Shown one piece after another: positions 49,927-58,698 of a DNA stretch of 64,000 nt. This stretch comes from Microbispora amethystogenes. Its GTDB lineage: Bacteria > Actinomycetota > Actinomycetes > Streptosporangiales > Streptosporangiaceae. Every line of letters starts with the position of its first letter. Within the stretch, counting starts at the first letter, position 1. The position numbers and the translations under genes are program-made. The notes under the pieces were generated by a model that saw only the letters and a program-made list of their open reading frames with translations, ran no database searches and was not told the origin of the DNA. The stretch covers positions 62,001 to 126,000 of the forward strand of contig NZ_BOOB01000013.1 of the NCBI RefSeq assembly GCF_016863015.1, given 5' to 3'.

Positions 49927-51096
49927 TTGCTGAGCGCCGCCGGAGACGCCGGCCCACCCGGCCCGGGCCGATCGTACGACCCTCCCCTCACCGTCGACCT
50001 GCGCGGAACGCCGGGATCGGTGTCGTGGCGGACAGCGGACAGCGAACTGCGCATCGAGCCGGGCACCGGGCCGGACGCGGGGGTCCTGCCCTGCGTCGTG
50101 CTGGCCGACCGCGCGGGCTGCGCCGAGTTCGCCGTCCTGCAGGACACCCTGCACCGCCTCGGCGTGCCGAGCGTGCGCGTCGACGCCGAGACCATCGCCT
50201 CGCTGCGGCTGTCCACCACGGTCACCGGTGACACGGGCGGGATGAGCGGAGTGCTCGACCTCGACGGCCGCCGCATCATGCCGACCGTCGTGTGGGCGCG
50301 CCACTTCTCGCCCCGGGCCATGCCCGCGACGGCGGACGCCGTGGAGACCCTGCTGCGGGCCGAGTCATGGCACGCGCTGGTCCGCCAGCTCTGCTCGCTG
50401 GCCCCGGCGAGCCTGCCGGGCAACCGGCCCGGCCGCCTGGAACAGCTCGCCGGTGCGGCGAGGGCCGGGGTCCGCGTCCCCCGTACGGTCGTCACCACCA
50501 GCCCGGCGGAGGCGGCGGCCCGCCTGCCGGGGTCCAGGGTGGTCGTCAAGGTCGTCGAGGAGCACTTCGTCGAGACCGAGCCCGGGCTCCTGACCGGGGT
50601 CCTCCCCGAGATCGCGGCCCGCGAGGAGGTGCTGCGCCGGCCCGCCCTCGACTACCCCGTCATCGTGCAGGAGCACGTCGAGCACGACGCCGAGCTGCGG
50701 GTCTACCACGTCGCCGGCGGCCTGCACGCGTACGCCGTCGGCAAGCGCTCCCCCGACTCGCCGTGGCGCGAGGAGGGCGAAGTGACGGTCACCCCGGTCG
50801 CCGTGCCGCCCGCGGCCGCCGACGCCGTACGGCGGCTCGCGGCCCTGTGGGGGATGACGTACGGCGCCTTCGACCTGCTGCTGAGGAAGGACGAGGTGGT
50901 GTTCCTCGAAGTGAACCCGGACGGCGACTGGCGCTGGTTCGAGGCGAAGGCCGGGGGACACGCGGTCTCCACGGCCGTCGCGCTCGCGGCACGAACGCTC
51001 CATCTGGCGGCCCTGGGCAACGCCGTGCCCCCGGCTCCGCTCGACCTCGTCGACTTCCTCCTCCTGGGCGCCCGGAGAGCCGGTTCCGTCCGGTGA
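49927..51096 (+). CDS. ATP-grasp ligase, RimK/graspetide-maturase-like
   Basis: About 389 aa; a TTG at 49927 is the first start in the frame and lacks a clear ribosome binding site, so the true N-terminus is unsure. The N-terminal part has 'MPTVVWARHFSPRAMPA', then 'SLPGNRPGRLEQLAGAARAG' and 'VRVPRTVVTTSPAEAA', as in TgmB/MvdD-type peptide ligases. ATP-grasp residues follow: 'RVVVKVVEEHF' (Lys), 'PVIVQEHVEHDAELRVYHV' and the metal site 'VVFLEVNPDGDWRWFEAK'. Such enzymes cross-link Asp/Glu side chains to Ser/Thr/Lys in peptides. It is first in a gene set with a small 70-aa protein. Confidence 0.8.
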   Translation: MLSAAGDAGPPGPGRSYDPPLTVDLRGTPGSVSWRTADSELRIEPGTGPDAGVLPCVVLADRAGCAEFAVLQDTLHRLGVPSVRVDAETIASLRLSTTVTGDTGGMSGVLDLDGRRIMPTVVWARHFSPRAMPATADAVETLLRAESWHALVRQLCSLAPASLPGNRPGRLEQLAGAARAGVRVPRTVVTTSPAEAAARLPGSRVVVKVVEEHFVETEPGLLTGVLPEIAAREEVLRRPALDYPVIVQEHVEHDAELRVYHVAGGLHAYAVGKRSPDSPWREEGEVTVTPVAVPPAAADAVRRLAALWGMTYGAFDLLLRKDEVVFLEVNPDGDWRWFEAKAGGHAVSTAVALAARTLHLAALGNAVPPAPLDLVDFLLLGARRAGSVR

Positions 51097-51134
51097 CCGG
51101 GACCGCCGCGGAGACCCGGACCAAGGACTGCACC

Positions 51135-52958
51135 ATGGGTGACGCGATCTCACCGCGACTGCACTGCTCGATTCTCGGTCCGCTGGAGGTCCGCGTGGAG
51201 GACCACAGGGCGGTCATCGGCGCTCCGAAACAACGGCTGCTCCTGGCGATACTGCTGTGCCACGCGAACGCGGTCATCCCGTCCGAGCAGCTGATCGACT
51301 CGCTGTGGGGCGAGACGCCGCCGCGTACGGCCCGCAAGAACCTGCAGGTCTACGTGTCCGCGCTACGCAAGATCGTGGGCGACCGGATCAGCTTCCAGGG
51401 GTGGGGCTACCGGATGCGCGCCGACCGCGAGGAGCTCGACCTGCTGCGGTTCCTGGAACTGAGCAGGTCGGGCCGCTCCGCCGTCCGGAGCGGCGACCTC
51501 CCCGTCGCCGCGTCGCAACTGGGCGACGCCGTCAGCATGTGGCACGAACGACCGCTTGTGGAGTTCCGCCATGTCCCGCTCGTGGCCGCCGAGGTGGGCC
51601 GCTTCACCGAGCTCTTCCTGTCGGTCTACGAGGACTGGGTGGAGCTGGAGATCGAACTGGGCCGCCACGTCGAGACTCTGGGCTCCCTCGACGTCGTCGC
51701 CGCGCGGTTCCCCGCCCGCGAGCGCATCGCCGCGGCGAGGATGACGGCGCTGTCGCGGTGCGGGCGGACCGCCGAGGCGCTGTCGCATTTCGAGGGCCTG
51801 CGGCGGCACCTCGCCGCCGAGATGGGCATCGATCCCAGCCCGCTGATCAGGCAGCTCTACCAGACCATCCTCCGTTGTGACGGGCCCCCCACGCGGAACC
51901 CGGGCCCGGCCGCCGCCCGCCCCCGGTCCGTACGGGCCCTGGCGAACCGGCTCCCCCGCGACGTCGACGACTTCGCCGGCCGGGAGGCGGAGGTGCGGCG
52001 CGTTCTCGAGGATCCCGCCCCCGTCACGGTGATCACAGGCGGGCTGGGCGCCGGCAAGACCGCCCTCGCCGTACACGTCGCGCACCTGCTCGCCTCCCGC
52101 TATCCGGACGGCGCGGTGGTGATCCCGCTGCGGCGCCACGGCGTCCCCCAGCCGGCCGCCGGCGTCCAGCGGGAGATCCTGGAGAGCGTGGGGCTGGATG
52201 TCGCCGGAGTGCGCGAGGACGACGCGCTGGCGTCCGTCTGGCGGTCGTGGCTCGCCGACCGGAAGGTCCTGCTGGTCCTCGACGACGCGCCCGACGAGGA
52301 GAGCGTCCGCACGCTGCTTCCCGGCACCACGTCGAGCAGGGTCCTGGTGACGAGCCGGAGCAGGCTCAGCGGGCTGGACTCGGTGGCCCGGATCGGGCTC
52401 GGAGACCTGTCCACGAGCGAGGGTGTCGAGTTCCTGAGCCGGATGATCGGCCGTGACCGGGTGGCCGGCGACCTGCCCGCCGTCCTGCGGATCTTCCGGA
52501 GATACGGCCTGTCGCCGCTGGTCCTGCGCCTGCTCGGGGCCCGGCTCGCCGGGCTGTGGCACCTGCCGCTCGGTCCGCTGGCCGAGCGGCTGGACCGGAC
52601 CGAGAACGTGCTGGACGAGTTCGCCGCGGGAGACGTGTCGCTGCGCCGCCGGTTCGAGGAGTCCTACGCCCACCCGTCGTGGCCGCACCGCGCCGCGTTC
52701 CTCGCCCTGGGCGCGCTCGGCGGCCCGGTCTTCGGGCACGAAGAGCTCGTCGAGGCCCTGGACGGCACCGGCGAGCCGGGCGAGCGGGTCGTCGAGTCGC
52801 TCCTGGAGGCGGGCGTCCTGTCGATCTCGCAGACCCCGGCCGACGCGGAGGTGGCCGCCCACTCCCTGTCGTACGCGATGTCACCCCTCGCCCACCGGTT
52901 CGCGGCCGAACTGCACGCCGGCCCGCACGCCGCACCGCACGGAAACCGGGAGCGCTGA
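51135..52958 (+). CDS. SARP/AfsR-like regulator with NB-ARC ATPase domain
   Basis: 607 aa from ATG 51135 (AAGGA upstream); GTG 51093 overlapping the ATP-grasp stop is an alternative. A winged-HTH (residues 10-95: 'LHCSILGPLEVRVEDHRAVI', 'WGETPPRTARKNLQVYVSAL') is followed by the BTAD domain to about 255, then an NB-ARC domain with Walker A 'VITGGLGAGKTALAV' and Walker B 'KVLLVLDDAPDE'. SARPs activate biosynthetic genes by binding direct repeats, and such repeats lie right after this gene. Confidence 0.88.
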   Translation: MGDAISPRLHCSILGPLEVRVEDHRAVIGAPKQRLLLAILLCHANAVIPSEQLIDSLWGETPPRTARKNLQVYVSALRKIVGDRISFQGWGYRMRADREELDLLRFLELSRSGRSAVRSGDLPVAASQLGDAVSMWHERPLVEFRHVPLVAAEVGRFTELFLSVYEDWVELEIELGRHVETLGSLDVVAARFPARERIAAARMTALSRCGRTAEALSHFEGLRRHLAAEMGIDPSPLIRQLYQTILRCDGPPTRNPGPAAARPRSVRALANRLPRDVDDFAGREAEVRRVLEDPAPVTVITGGLGAGKTALAVHVAHLLASRYPDGAVVIPLRRHGVPQPAAGVQREILESVGLDVAGVREDDALASVWRSWLADRKVLLVLDDAPDEESVRTLLPGTTSSRVLVTSRSRLSGLDSVARIGLGDLSTSEGVEFLSRMIGRDRVAGDLPAVLRIFRRYGLSPLVLRLLGARLAGLWHLPLGPLAERLDRTENVLDEFAAGDVSLRRRFEESYAHPSWPHRAAFLALGALGGPVFGHEELVEALDGTGEPGERVVESLLEAGVLSISQTPADAEVAAHSLSYAMSPLAHRFAAELHAGPHAAPHGNRER

Positions 52959-52973
52959 GCCCGCGTACGCGGT

Positions 52974-53005
52974 CAGTATGGCGGCGGCATGGCGTCGCCA
53001 TACTG
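52974..53005. promoter_or_regulatory. Inverted and direct repeats upstream of the 70-aa gene
   Basis: CAGTATGGCG (52974-52983) is exactly complementary to 52996-53005. Within it TATGGCG (52977) and CATGGCG (52988) form direct repeats 11 bp apart, the spacing typical of SARP binding sites. It lies 78 bp before the TTG start of the small protein gene. Confidence 0.55.
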
Positions 53006-53082
53006 GCGCTGAACCACGCGTCCCTACCGTTGGCGGCGTACCACAGTGGCCGCGAGGCCAGGCACGACCAGGAGGTGGGCCG

Positions 53083-53295
53083 TTGAACAGCCACGACGTT
53101 CAGACCGGGCCGGCGCCGTTCGACCCGCTGACGGCCCTGCGCGAGGCGGGCCACCCCGTGGACATGCTCAACGAGCGGCAGCGGCAGGTGTTCGCCGAGC
53201 TGAGCAGGCCGGAGGTCGAGCTGCTCAACTCGATCAAGACCCGCCTGGACGAGGCGGCCGGCGAGGTCGAGGGCCAGGAGCTCAAATTAGTGTGA
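53083..53295 (+). CDS. 70-aa small protein resembling the 'aroma-sacti cluster' family
   Basis: A TTG start at 53083 follows GGAGGT at ideal spacing. The protein has an N-terminal 'GPAPFDPLTALREAGHPVDM', a middle 'LNERQRQVFAELSRPEVELL' and a charged tail rich in Lys, Glu and Asp ending 'GQELKLV'. I recall a family of small proteins named for an 'aroma-sacti cluster domain' with the FDPLxALREAGxPVD...QRxVxxxLxxxEV pattern; I could not check this. It is a candidate substrate of the ATP-grasp ligase or protease nearby. Its stop overlaps the cyclase start. Confidence 0.7.
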   Translation: MNSHDVQTGPAPFDPLTALREAGHPVDMLNERQRQVFAELSRPEVELLNSIKTRLDEAAGEVEGQELKLV

Positions 53296-56200
53296 ACGCC
53301 GGGGCAGCCCGCCCTGCGCGCCGGAACGTCGTGGTCGTCTTCATCGACCTGGTGGGCTCGACGGAGCTGGCCGAACGGCTCGACCCGGAGCTCCTCCGGG
53401 ACGTCCTCGACCGGTACTACCAGGCGTGCACCTCCGGGATCAGCGAGCACGGCGGCGTCGTGGAGAAGTACATCGGGGACGCGATCATGGCGGTCTTCGG
53501 CATCCCCGCCAGCCGTGAGGACGACGCGCTCCGGGCGGTCCGCGCCGCCCACGCGGCGTTGGAGGGGGTGCGGGAGCTGAGCGACGGCCTCGCTCCCACG
53601 CACGGCATCCGGCTCGACGTGCACTGCGGCGTCAGCGCCGGGCAGGCGGTGGTCATCGCCACTCCCGGAGCCGACCTGCGCGTCATCGGCGACACCGTCA
53701 ACACGGCCGCCCGCCTGCAGTCCGCCGCGGGCGTCGGCGAGATCCTCGTCGGGGACGAGGTCGCGCGTCTGGTCCGCGCCCAGGCGCGGCTGGAGCCCGT
53801 GCCTCCGCTCACACTGAAGGGCAAGAGCAACCCCGTGCGGGCCTGGCGGGTGACCTCGCTGGAGCCGGACGCCGGGGACGCCGACGCCCAGGTCCCGCTC
53901 ATCGGCCGCGCCGCGGAGACCGCGCGGCTCCGGACGGCGTACCGCGAGGCGGTGCGGGACCACCGGTGCCGGGTGGTGACCGTGCTCGGCGTGCCGGGCA
54001 TCGGCAAGTCCCGGCTCGTGCGCGACTTCGTCCACGAACTGCCCACCGGGGTCACCGTGCTCGCCGGGAGGTGCCGCTCGTACGGCGCCGGGATCACCTA
54101 CCGGCCCATCGCGGAGATGGTCGAGTCCCTCGGTGACGACTGGCCGGACACGCTGGAGGAGGCGAGCGGCGCCGCCCTGCGCGGCCTGGTGACCGGGCAC
54201 GCCGCACGCGCTCCGCGTACGGGAGAGGACGCGGGAGTCGAGGAGATCGCGCGGGCGGTGTGCGCGCTGTTCGAGGCGCTGGCCCGGCGCGAGCCGCTGG
54301 TGGTGGTCTGGGAGGACCTGCACTGGGCCGAGCCGACCCTACTCGACCTGATCGACGACCTCACGACGTGGCTGGTCGACGTGCCGGTCCTGGTCGTACG
54401 GGTGGCCCGTCCCGAGTTGCTGGAGGCGCGGCCCTCCTGGGGGATCGACGTCGGCCGCGCCGTCGCGTTCGAGCTCGGGGCGCTGGACGCGGCGCGGATG
54501 GAGCGGCTGGTCGCCGAACTCGCCGCGCTCCGGTCGCCGGACGACGAGGTGGTCGCCCACGCCGTGGTCGCGAGCCCGGCCCTGTGCCGGCGGGTCGCGG
54601 AGAGCTCCGACGGCAACCCGCTGTTCGCCGAACTGCTGCTGGAGACGCTGGCCGAGGAGGGGGAGGACGCCCCGCTTCCGCGCACCATCCAGGCGCTGCT
54701 CGGCGCGCGGCTCGACCTGCTCGACGACGGTGAGCGCGACGTGCTCGAACGGGCCGCGGCGATCGGTCACGTCTTCACCCTCGACCAGCTCGGCGTCCTC
54801 TGCGCGGCCCAGCCGGAGGCCCGGTTCGACGTCGACGAGACTGTCGGGCTCCTGATCCGCAAACGCCTGGTCCGGCGCGGGGAGGCGGCGGGGTCGTTCC
54901 ATTTCACCCAGACGCTGACCCGCGACACGGTCTACGCCATGACCCGCAAGGACCTGCGGGCCACCTGGCATCTGGCCCTCGCCGACCGGATCTCCGAGCA
55001 GATCTCCGGCCGGCTCTCCGGGCCCGCGGAGTCCTCCGTCTGGTCCTCGTCCGGGGAGGAGTCGTCGCACGGCGACCTGACCCACCACCTGGAGACCGCC
55101 TGCCTGCTGAAACGCGAGGTGCGGCCGGACGACCCGCTGCTGCCGGCGCTGACCGAGCGGGCCGCCCGCGCACTCGTCGGCGAGGGCACCCGGGCCCTGC
55201 ACCGCAAGGACCTGCCCGCGGCCATCGCCCTGCTGGAGCGTGGGCGCGACCTGCTGCCGGCCGGGCATCCCGACCACCGGCCGCTCGCCGTACGCATCTG
55301 CGACGCCGGGCTGGCCCGCGGCGAGTCCGACCGGCCGTACGCCGCGCTGGAGGTGGCCGAGCGGATGCTGCCGGGCGACCCGCGCACCCGGCTCACCTGC
55401 GCCGTCCAGCGCGAGACGCTGGCGCTGCGCTTCGGCACCCGGCCGGCCTCGGCCGGGCCGTTCCGGGACCTGCTGGCGGCCGACCCGGGCGACGACCTCG
55501 GCTGGTGCCGGTTCCACCACCTGGAGGCGCTGCTGCGCATCGGCGAGGGCCGCTTCGGGGCGGCCGAGGACGCGCTGCGCGACGCCCTGGCCCGGGCCCG
55601 CTCCCTCGGCGACAGGTACGAGGAGAACCGACTGCTCAGCGGGTTGTGCGAGCTGGCGCAGTGGTCCCCGACGCCGCTGGCGGAGGGGTTGTCCCTGTGC
55701 GCGGGCCTGTCGGCCAGGTTCGGCGCCGACCGGGCGATGCTCCTGCCCGTCCTGGTCACCGAGGCGCGGCTGCTCGCGCTGGCCGGTGACGTCGCCGAGG
55801 CCTGGGCCGTCCTCCACGCCGCCGACCGGCACGCCCGGGACCTCCATCTGGACCTTGCGGCGGCCGCGGTGCTCCAGGTGCGCGGGCTGGTGGAGTCGCT
55901 CGTCGACCGGCACGCCGCGGCCGAGGCGCTGTTCCGCCAGGCGGCGGCGGACCTCCACCGGGTGGGGCAGTCCGAGCCGGCCCGGACGCTGGAGCTGTAC
56001 GCCGCGCGCGAGCTGATCCGGCGGGGACGTCACGCCGAGGCCGCGGGAGAGCTCGCCCGGCTGCGCGCGACGGGCGCACGGTTGCAGGCCCGCGGTGAGC
56101 TGACCCTACTCACGCTGAGCGCCCTGGTCGCGTCCCTCGACGGCGACCACGGTGCGGCGGGCGCGCTCGCCGCCCGCGCGGAGGAGCTGCTCGCCCGGAC

Positions 56201-56381
56201 CGACGACCCCTGCCTGTGCGGCGACGTGCTGGCCGACCTGGCCCGCGTCCACCACGCGGCCGGGCGCACCGGCCCGGCGGCCGAGGCCGCGGCCCGCGCG
56301 CTGCGTGGATACGCCGCCAAGGGAGCGGAGCTGCCCGCCCGGCGGGTACGCCGGTGGATCGAGGAGGAGAGGCTACCGTGA
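53292..56381 (+). CDS. Class III nucleotide cyclase-AAA ATPase-TPR protein
   Basis: 1029 aa from GTG 53292, overlapping the previous stop (GTGA). Residues about 15-190 are a class III cyclase: metal Asp in 'VVFIDLVGSTELAERL', Lys and second Asp in 'VVEKYIGDAIMAVFG', Asp/Asn/Arg in 'VIGDTVNTAARLQSA'. All needed residues are present. A P-loop ATPase follows ('VLGVPGIGKSRLVRDFV', 'LVVVWEDLHWAEPTLLDLID'), then a long helical TPR-like part. No LuxR HTH is seen at the end. It is probably a regulated cAMP-forming signalling protein. Confidence 0.9.
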   Translation: MNAGAARPARRNVVVVFIDLVGSTELAERLDPELLRDVLDRYYQACTSGISEHGGVVEKYIGDAIMAVFGIPASREDDALRAVRAAHAALEGVRELSDGLAPTHGIRLDVHCGVSAGQAVVIATPGADLRVIGDTVNTAARLQSAAGVGEILVGDEVARLVRAQARLEPVPPLTLKGKSNPVRAWRVTSLEPDAGDADAQVPLIGRAAETARLRTAYREAVRDHRCRVVTVLGVPGIGKSRLVRDFVHELPTGVTVLAGRCRSYGAGITYRPIAEMVESLGDDWPDTLEEASGAALRGLVTGHAARAPRTGEDAGVEEIARAVCALFEALARREPLVVVWEDLHWAEPTLLDLIDDLTTWLVDVPVLVVRVARPELLEARPSWGIDVGRAVAFELGALDAARMERLVAELAALRSPDDEVVAHAVVASPALCRRVAESSDGNPLFAELLLETLAEEGEDAPLPRTIQALLGARLDLLDDGERDVLERAAAIGHVFTLDQLGVLCAAQPEARFDVDETVGLLIRKRLVRRGEAAGSFHFTQTLTRDTVYAMTRKDLRATWHLALADRISEQISGRLSGPAESSVWSSSGEESSHGDLTHHLETACLLKREVRPDDPLLPALTERAARALVGEGTRALHRKDLPAAIALLERGRDLLPAGHPDHRPLAVRICDAGLARGESDRPYAALEVAERMLPGDPRTRLTCAVQRETLALRFGTRPASAGPFRDLLAADPGDDLGWCRFHHLEALLRIGEGRFGAAEDALRDALARARSLGDRYEENRLLSGLCELAQWSPTPLAEGLSLCAGLSARFGADRAMLLPVLVTEARLLALAGDVAEAWAVLHAADRHARDLHLDLAAAAVLQVRGLVESLVDRHAAAEALFRQAAADLHRVGQSEPARTLELYAARELIRRGRHAEAAGELARLRATGARLQARGELTLLTLSALVASLDGDHGAAGALAARAEELLARTDDPCLCGDVLADLARVHHAAGRTGPAAEAAARALRGYAAKGAELPARRVRRWIEEERLP

Positions 56382-57265
56382 CACAGCCCCCCTGGCGCCG
56401 GGAGCGGCGTGAGCAGTTCCCCGGCGTGCCGGCCTGGAGCCTCGCGACCTCACGGCTGGCGCCGGAGGAGTTCGGCGTGAGCCGCCTGGAGGAGGTCACC
56501 AGGGAATGGGCGTGGGGCGACGACGGCACGGGCCCCGCCGACGGGGCGGGTGTGCGCGTCTGCGTGCTCGACACCGGGGTGGACGCCTCCCATCCGCTGG
56601 TCGGCGGCCTGGAGCGGTCGCTGGTGGTCGCCGAGGACGGCGGGGACCTGACCGTCGTCGACTGCGACCCGGCCGACCCGGTGGGGCACGGGACCGCGTG
56701 CGCCGGACTGATCCGCTCGATCGCCCCGGCCGTCTCGCTGACCTCGGTGCGGGTGCTGACCGACGGGCGCTCCGGCAGCGGCGCCGCCCTCCTGGCCGGT
56801 CTGCGCTGGGCCGTCGAGGAGGGGTTCGACCTCGTCAACCTCAGCCTGTCCACGACCAGGAGCCAGTTCCTGCCCGAGCTGCACGAGCTGGCCGACCGCG
56901 CGTACTTCCGGCGCTGCCTGCTCGTCGCCGCGGCGCACAACATGCCGGTGCTCAGCTTTCCCTGGACGTTCTCCTCGGTCATCTCCGTGGCCAGCCACGA
57001 CGAACCCGACCCGATGACCTACTACTACAACCCCGCGCCGCCGGCCGAGTTCTACGCCCGGGGCGTGCGGGTCCGGGTGGCCTGGCGCGGCGGCAGGCAG
57101 ATCCGCAGCACCGGGAACAGCTTCGCCGCGCCGCACATCACCGGGATGTGCGCGCTCGCCCTGAGCAGGCACCGGTGGATGACCCCCTTCCAGCTCAAGT
57201 CGGTGCTCTACCTGGCCGCCAGCAACGTCGTCGTATCCAAGGGAGACGCACATGTCCGTGCATGA
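56378..57265 (+). CDS. Cytoplasmic subtilisin-like (S8) serine protease
   Basis: 295 aa from GTG 56378 (GAGGAGGAGAGG upstream), overlapping the cyclase stop. The catalytic triad is complete: Asp in 'VCVLDTGVDASHPLV', His in 'VGHGTACAGLI', Ser in 'STGNSFAAPHITGM'; the oxyanion Asn may be in 'VAAAHNMPVL'. There is no signal peptide or propeptide, so it acts inside the cell, perhaps trimming the 70-aa protein. Cytosolic S8 proteases occur in several peptide-maturation clusters. Confidence 0.9.
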   Translation: MTQPPWRRERREQFPGVPAWSLATSRLAPEEFGVSRLEEVTREWAWGDDGTGPADGAGVRVCVLDTGVDASHPLVGGLERSLVVAEDGGDLTVVDCDPADPVGHGTACAGLIRSIAPAVSLTSVRVLTDGRSGSGAALLAGLRWAVEEGFDLVNLSLSTTRSQFLPELHELADRAYFRRCLLVAAAHNMPVLSFPWTFSSVISVASHDEPDPMTYYYNPAPPAEFYARGVRVRVAWRGGRQIRSTGNSFAAPHITGMCALALSRHRWMTPFQLKSVLYLAASNVVVSKGDAHVRA

Positions 57266-57878
57266 ACGGCGCTCCGACAGCGAGATCACCGAGCGCAGGC
57301 TGCTGCAGTCGACCGTCGAGGTCGCCCGGCACGTGTTCGCCTCCGCCGCGGCGTCGGTCTTCCTGGTGGACCAGGAGACCGGCGAACTGGTCTTCGAGGC
57401 CGTGTCGGGCGAGGGGGAGAAGCACCTCATCGGCACGCGCTTCCCGCCCGGCACCGGCATCGCGGGCTGGGTCGCGGCGAGCGGCCAGCCGATGATCGCC
57501 GACGAGGTGACCGCCGTGCCGCAGTTCGCCCACGACGCCGCCGAGTCCACGGGGTACGTCCCGCACAGCATCATGGCGGCGCCGGTCATCCGGGAGGAGA
57601 GCTGCATCGGCGTGCTGGAGGTGCTCGACAGGTCCTCCGACCTGCGGGGGGAGCTCGCCGACGTGGACCTCCTCGGGCTGCTCGCCGCCCAGGCGGCGTA
57701 CGGCCTGGAGCTGCTGCTGCGGCTGCGGCGCTCCGAAGCGGCGGTCCCGGCCGCGGCCGGCGGGGACGACGTCCACCTCCTGCTGCAGCGGATCTCCGAC
57801 CGGGTGCCCCGGGGCGCCGGGCCCGCCGACCCCACCGCCCTGAAGCTCCTCGCCGTCGCCGAGGAACTGCTCCACTAA
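57252..57878 (+). CDS. GAF-domain protein
   Basis: 208 aa, overlapping the protease gene by 14 bp. A GAF domain spans about residues 10-160 ('AASVFLVDQETGELVFEAV', 'PGTGIAGWVAASGQPMIADE', 'SIMAAPVIREESCIGVLEVL'). The C-terminal 45 residues are helical. GAF domains bind cyclic nucleotides or other small ligands, so this protein may sense the product of the cyclase in the same operon. No output domain is visible. Confidence 0.88.
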   Translation: MSVHERRSDSEITERRLLQSTVEVARHVFASAAASVFLVDQETGELVFEAVSGEGEKHLIGTRFPPGTGIAGWVAASGQPMIADEVTAVPQFAHDAAESTGYVPHSIMAAPVIREESCIGVLEVLDRSSDLRGELADVDLLGLLAAQAAYGLELLLRLRRSEAAVPAAAGGDDVHLLLQRISDRVPRGAGPADPTALKLLAVAEELLH

Positions 57879-57983
57879 GGCCTGTCTGACAATTCACACC
57901 AAGTAGCGCAGCGGCATATCCGGGCGGGGCCGCGCGTCCAGAGCGACGAGGTCGTGCGGCCTCTCTGAGGAACACCGCGTGCT

Positions 57984-58640
57984 CTAGCGGGCCAGGCGGT
58001 CCAGCAGCTCGCCGAGCAGCGCGCGTTCGCCAGGGGTGAGGTCGCCCGGGTCGTTGCCGACCAGCGCACGCAACGTCAGTGCGGCGCTCGCACGGGTCGC
58101 GGGGGCGTCGGCGGAGGGCGTGTGCAGGACTCCGGCCAGCGCGGCCTCGCGGACGCGTCCGGACAGCCTGAAGTCCGGCTCCGGTTGGCTGATCAAGGTG
58201 AGCGTGATGCCGACGTTGGCGGCAAGCACCTGTTCGGCGGCTTCGTCTGCTGGCACCTTGAGCAGGCCCTGGGCGGCGGCGGCGGTCAACCGCTCGCGCA
58301 ACGCGGCGTGCGCGGGAGCGGTGACGGCGCAGGGCTTTCCCGGCTCGGCGCGGCCGTAAAGCAGCCCGTAGAACGACGGGTGCTCCAGCCCGAACCGCAC
58401 GTGCCTGTCCCAGCCCTCGCGCAGGTCGTCCAGCGGGTCGCCAGAGCTCTCAACCGCCGTGTACTGGGTGAAGCCGTGGTTCAGCACGGCGTCGATGAGG
58501 CCCTGCTTACTACCGAAGTGGTGGTACAGCGTCGGGGCCTGCACCCCGGCGCGTTCGCACACCGCCCTCGTGGACACCGTGCCGCCGCCCTCCAGCAGCT
58601 CCGCCGCGGCGAGCAGGAGTCGATCCCGTGCATTCTGCAT
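57984..58640 (-). CDS. TetR-family regulator
   Basis: 218 aa. The HTH is 'AAELLEGGGTVSTRAVCERA' and 'GVQAPTLYHHFGSKQGLIDA'. The C-terminal ligand domain has 'PSFYGLLYGRAEPGKP', a type seen in TetR proteins next to SDR genes. It is divergent from the SDR gene, 58 bp apart. Confidence 0.9.
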   Translation of the reverse strand: MQNARDRLLLAAAELLEGGGTVSTRAVCERAGVQAPTLYHHFGSKQGLIDAVLNHGFTQYTAVESSGDPLDDLREGWDRHVRFGLEHPSFYGLLYGRAEPGKPCAVTAPAHAALRERLTAAAAQGLLKVPADEAAEQVLAANVGITLTLISQPEPDFRLSGRVREAALAGVLHTPSADAPATRASAALTLRALVGNDPGDLTPGERALLGELLDRLAR

Positions 58641-58642
58641 GG

Positions 58643-58690
58643 TTGCTATAGTAGCCTATATAGCGCTACATTGCTTGCTATAGCGATAGG
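58643..58690. promoter_or_regulatory. TetR operator/promoter region
   Basis: GCTATA (58645) and TATAGC (58659) form an inverted repeat, and GCTATAGC (58677-58684) is a perfect 8-bp palindrome. This AT-rich 48-bp stretch between TetR and SDR starts probably holds both promoters and the operator. Confidence 0.6.
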
Positions 58691-58698
58691 AGAAGTCC

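Noticed and set aside
54339-56033. Minus-strand 564-codon frame opposite the cyclase gene
   Set aside because: Same kind of shadow; the plus-strand cyclase-ATPase is clearly the gene.
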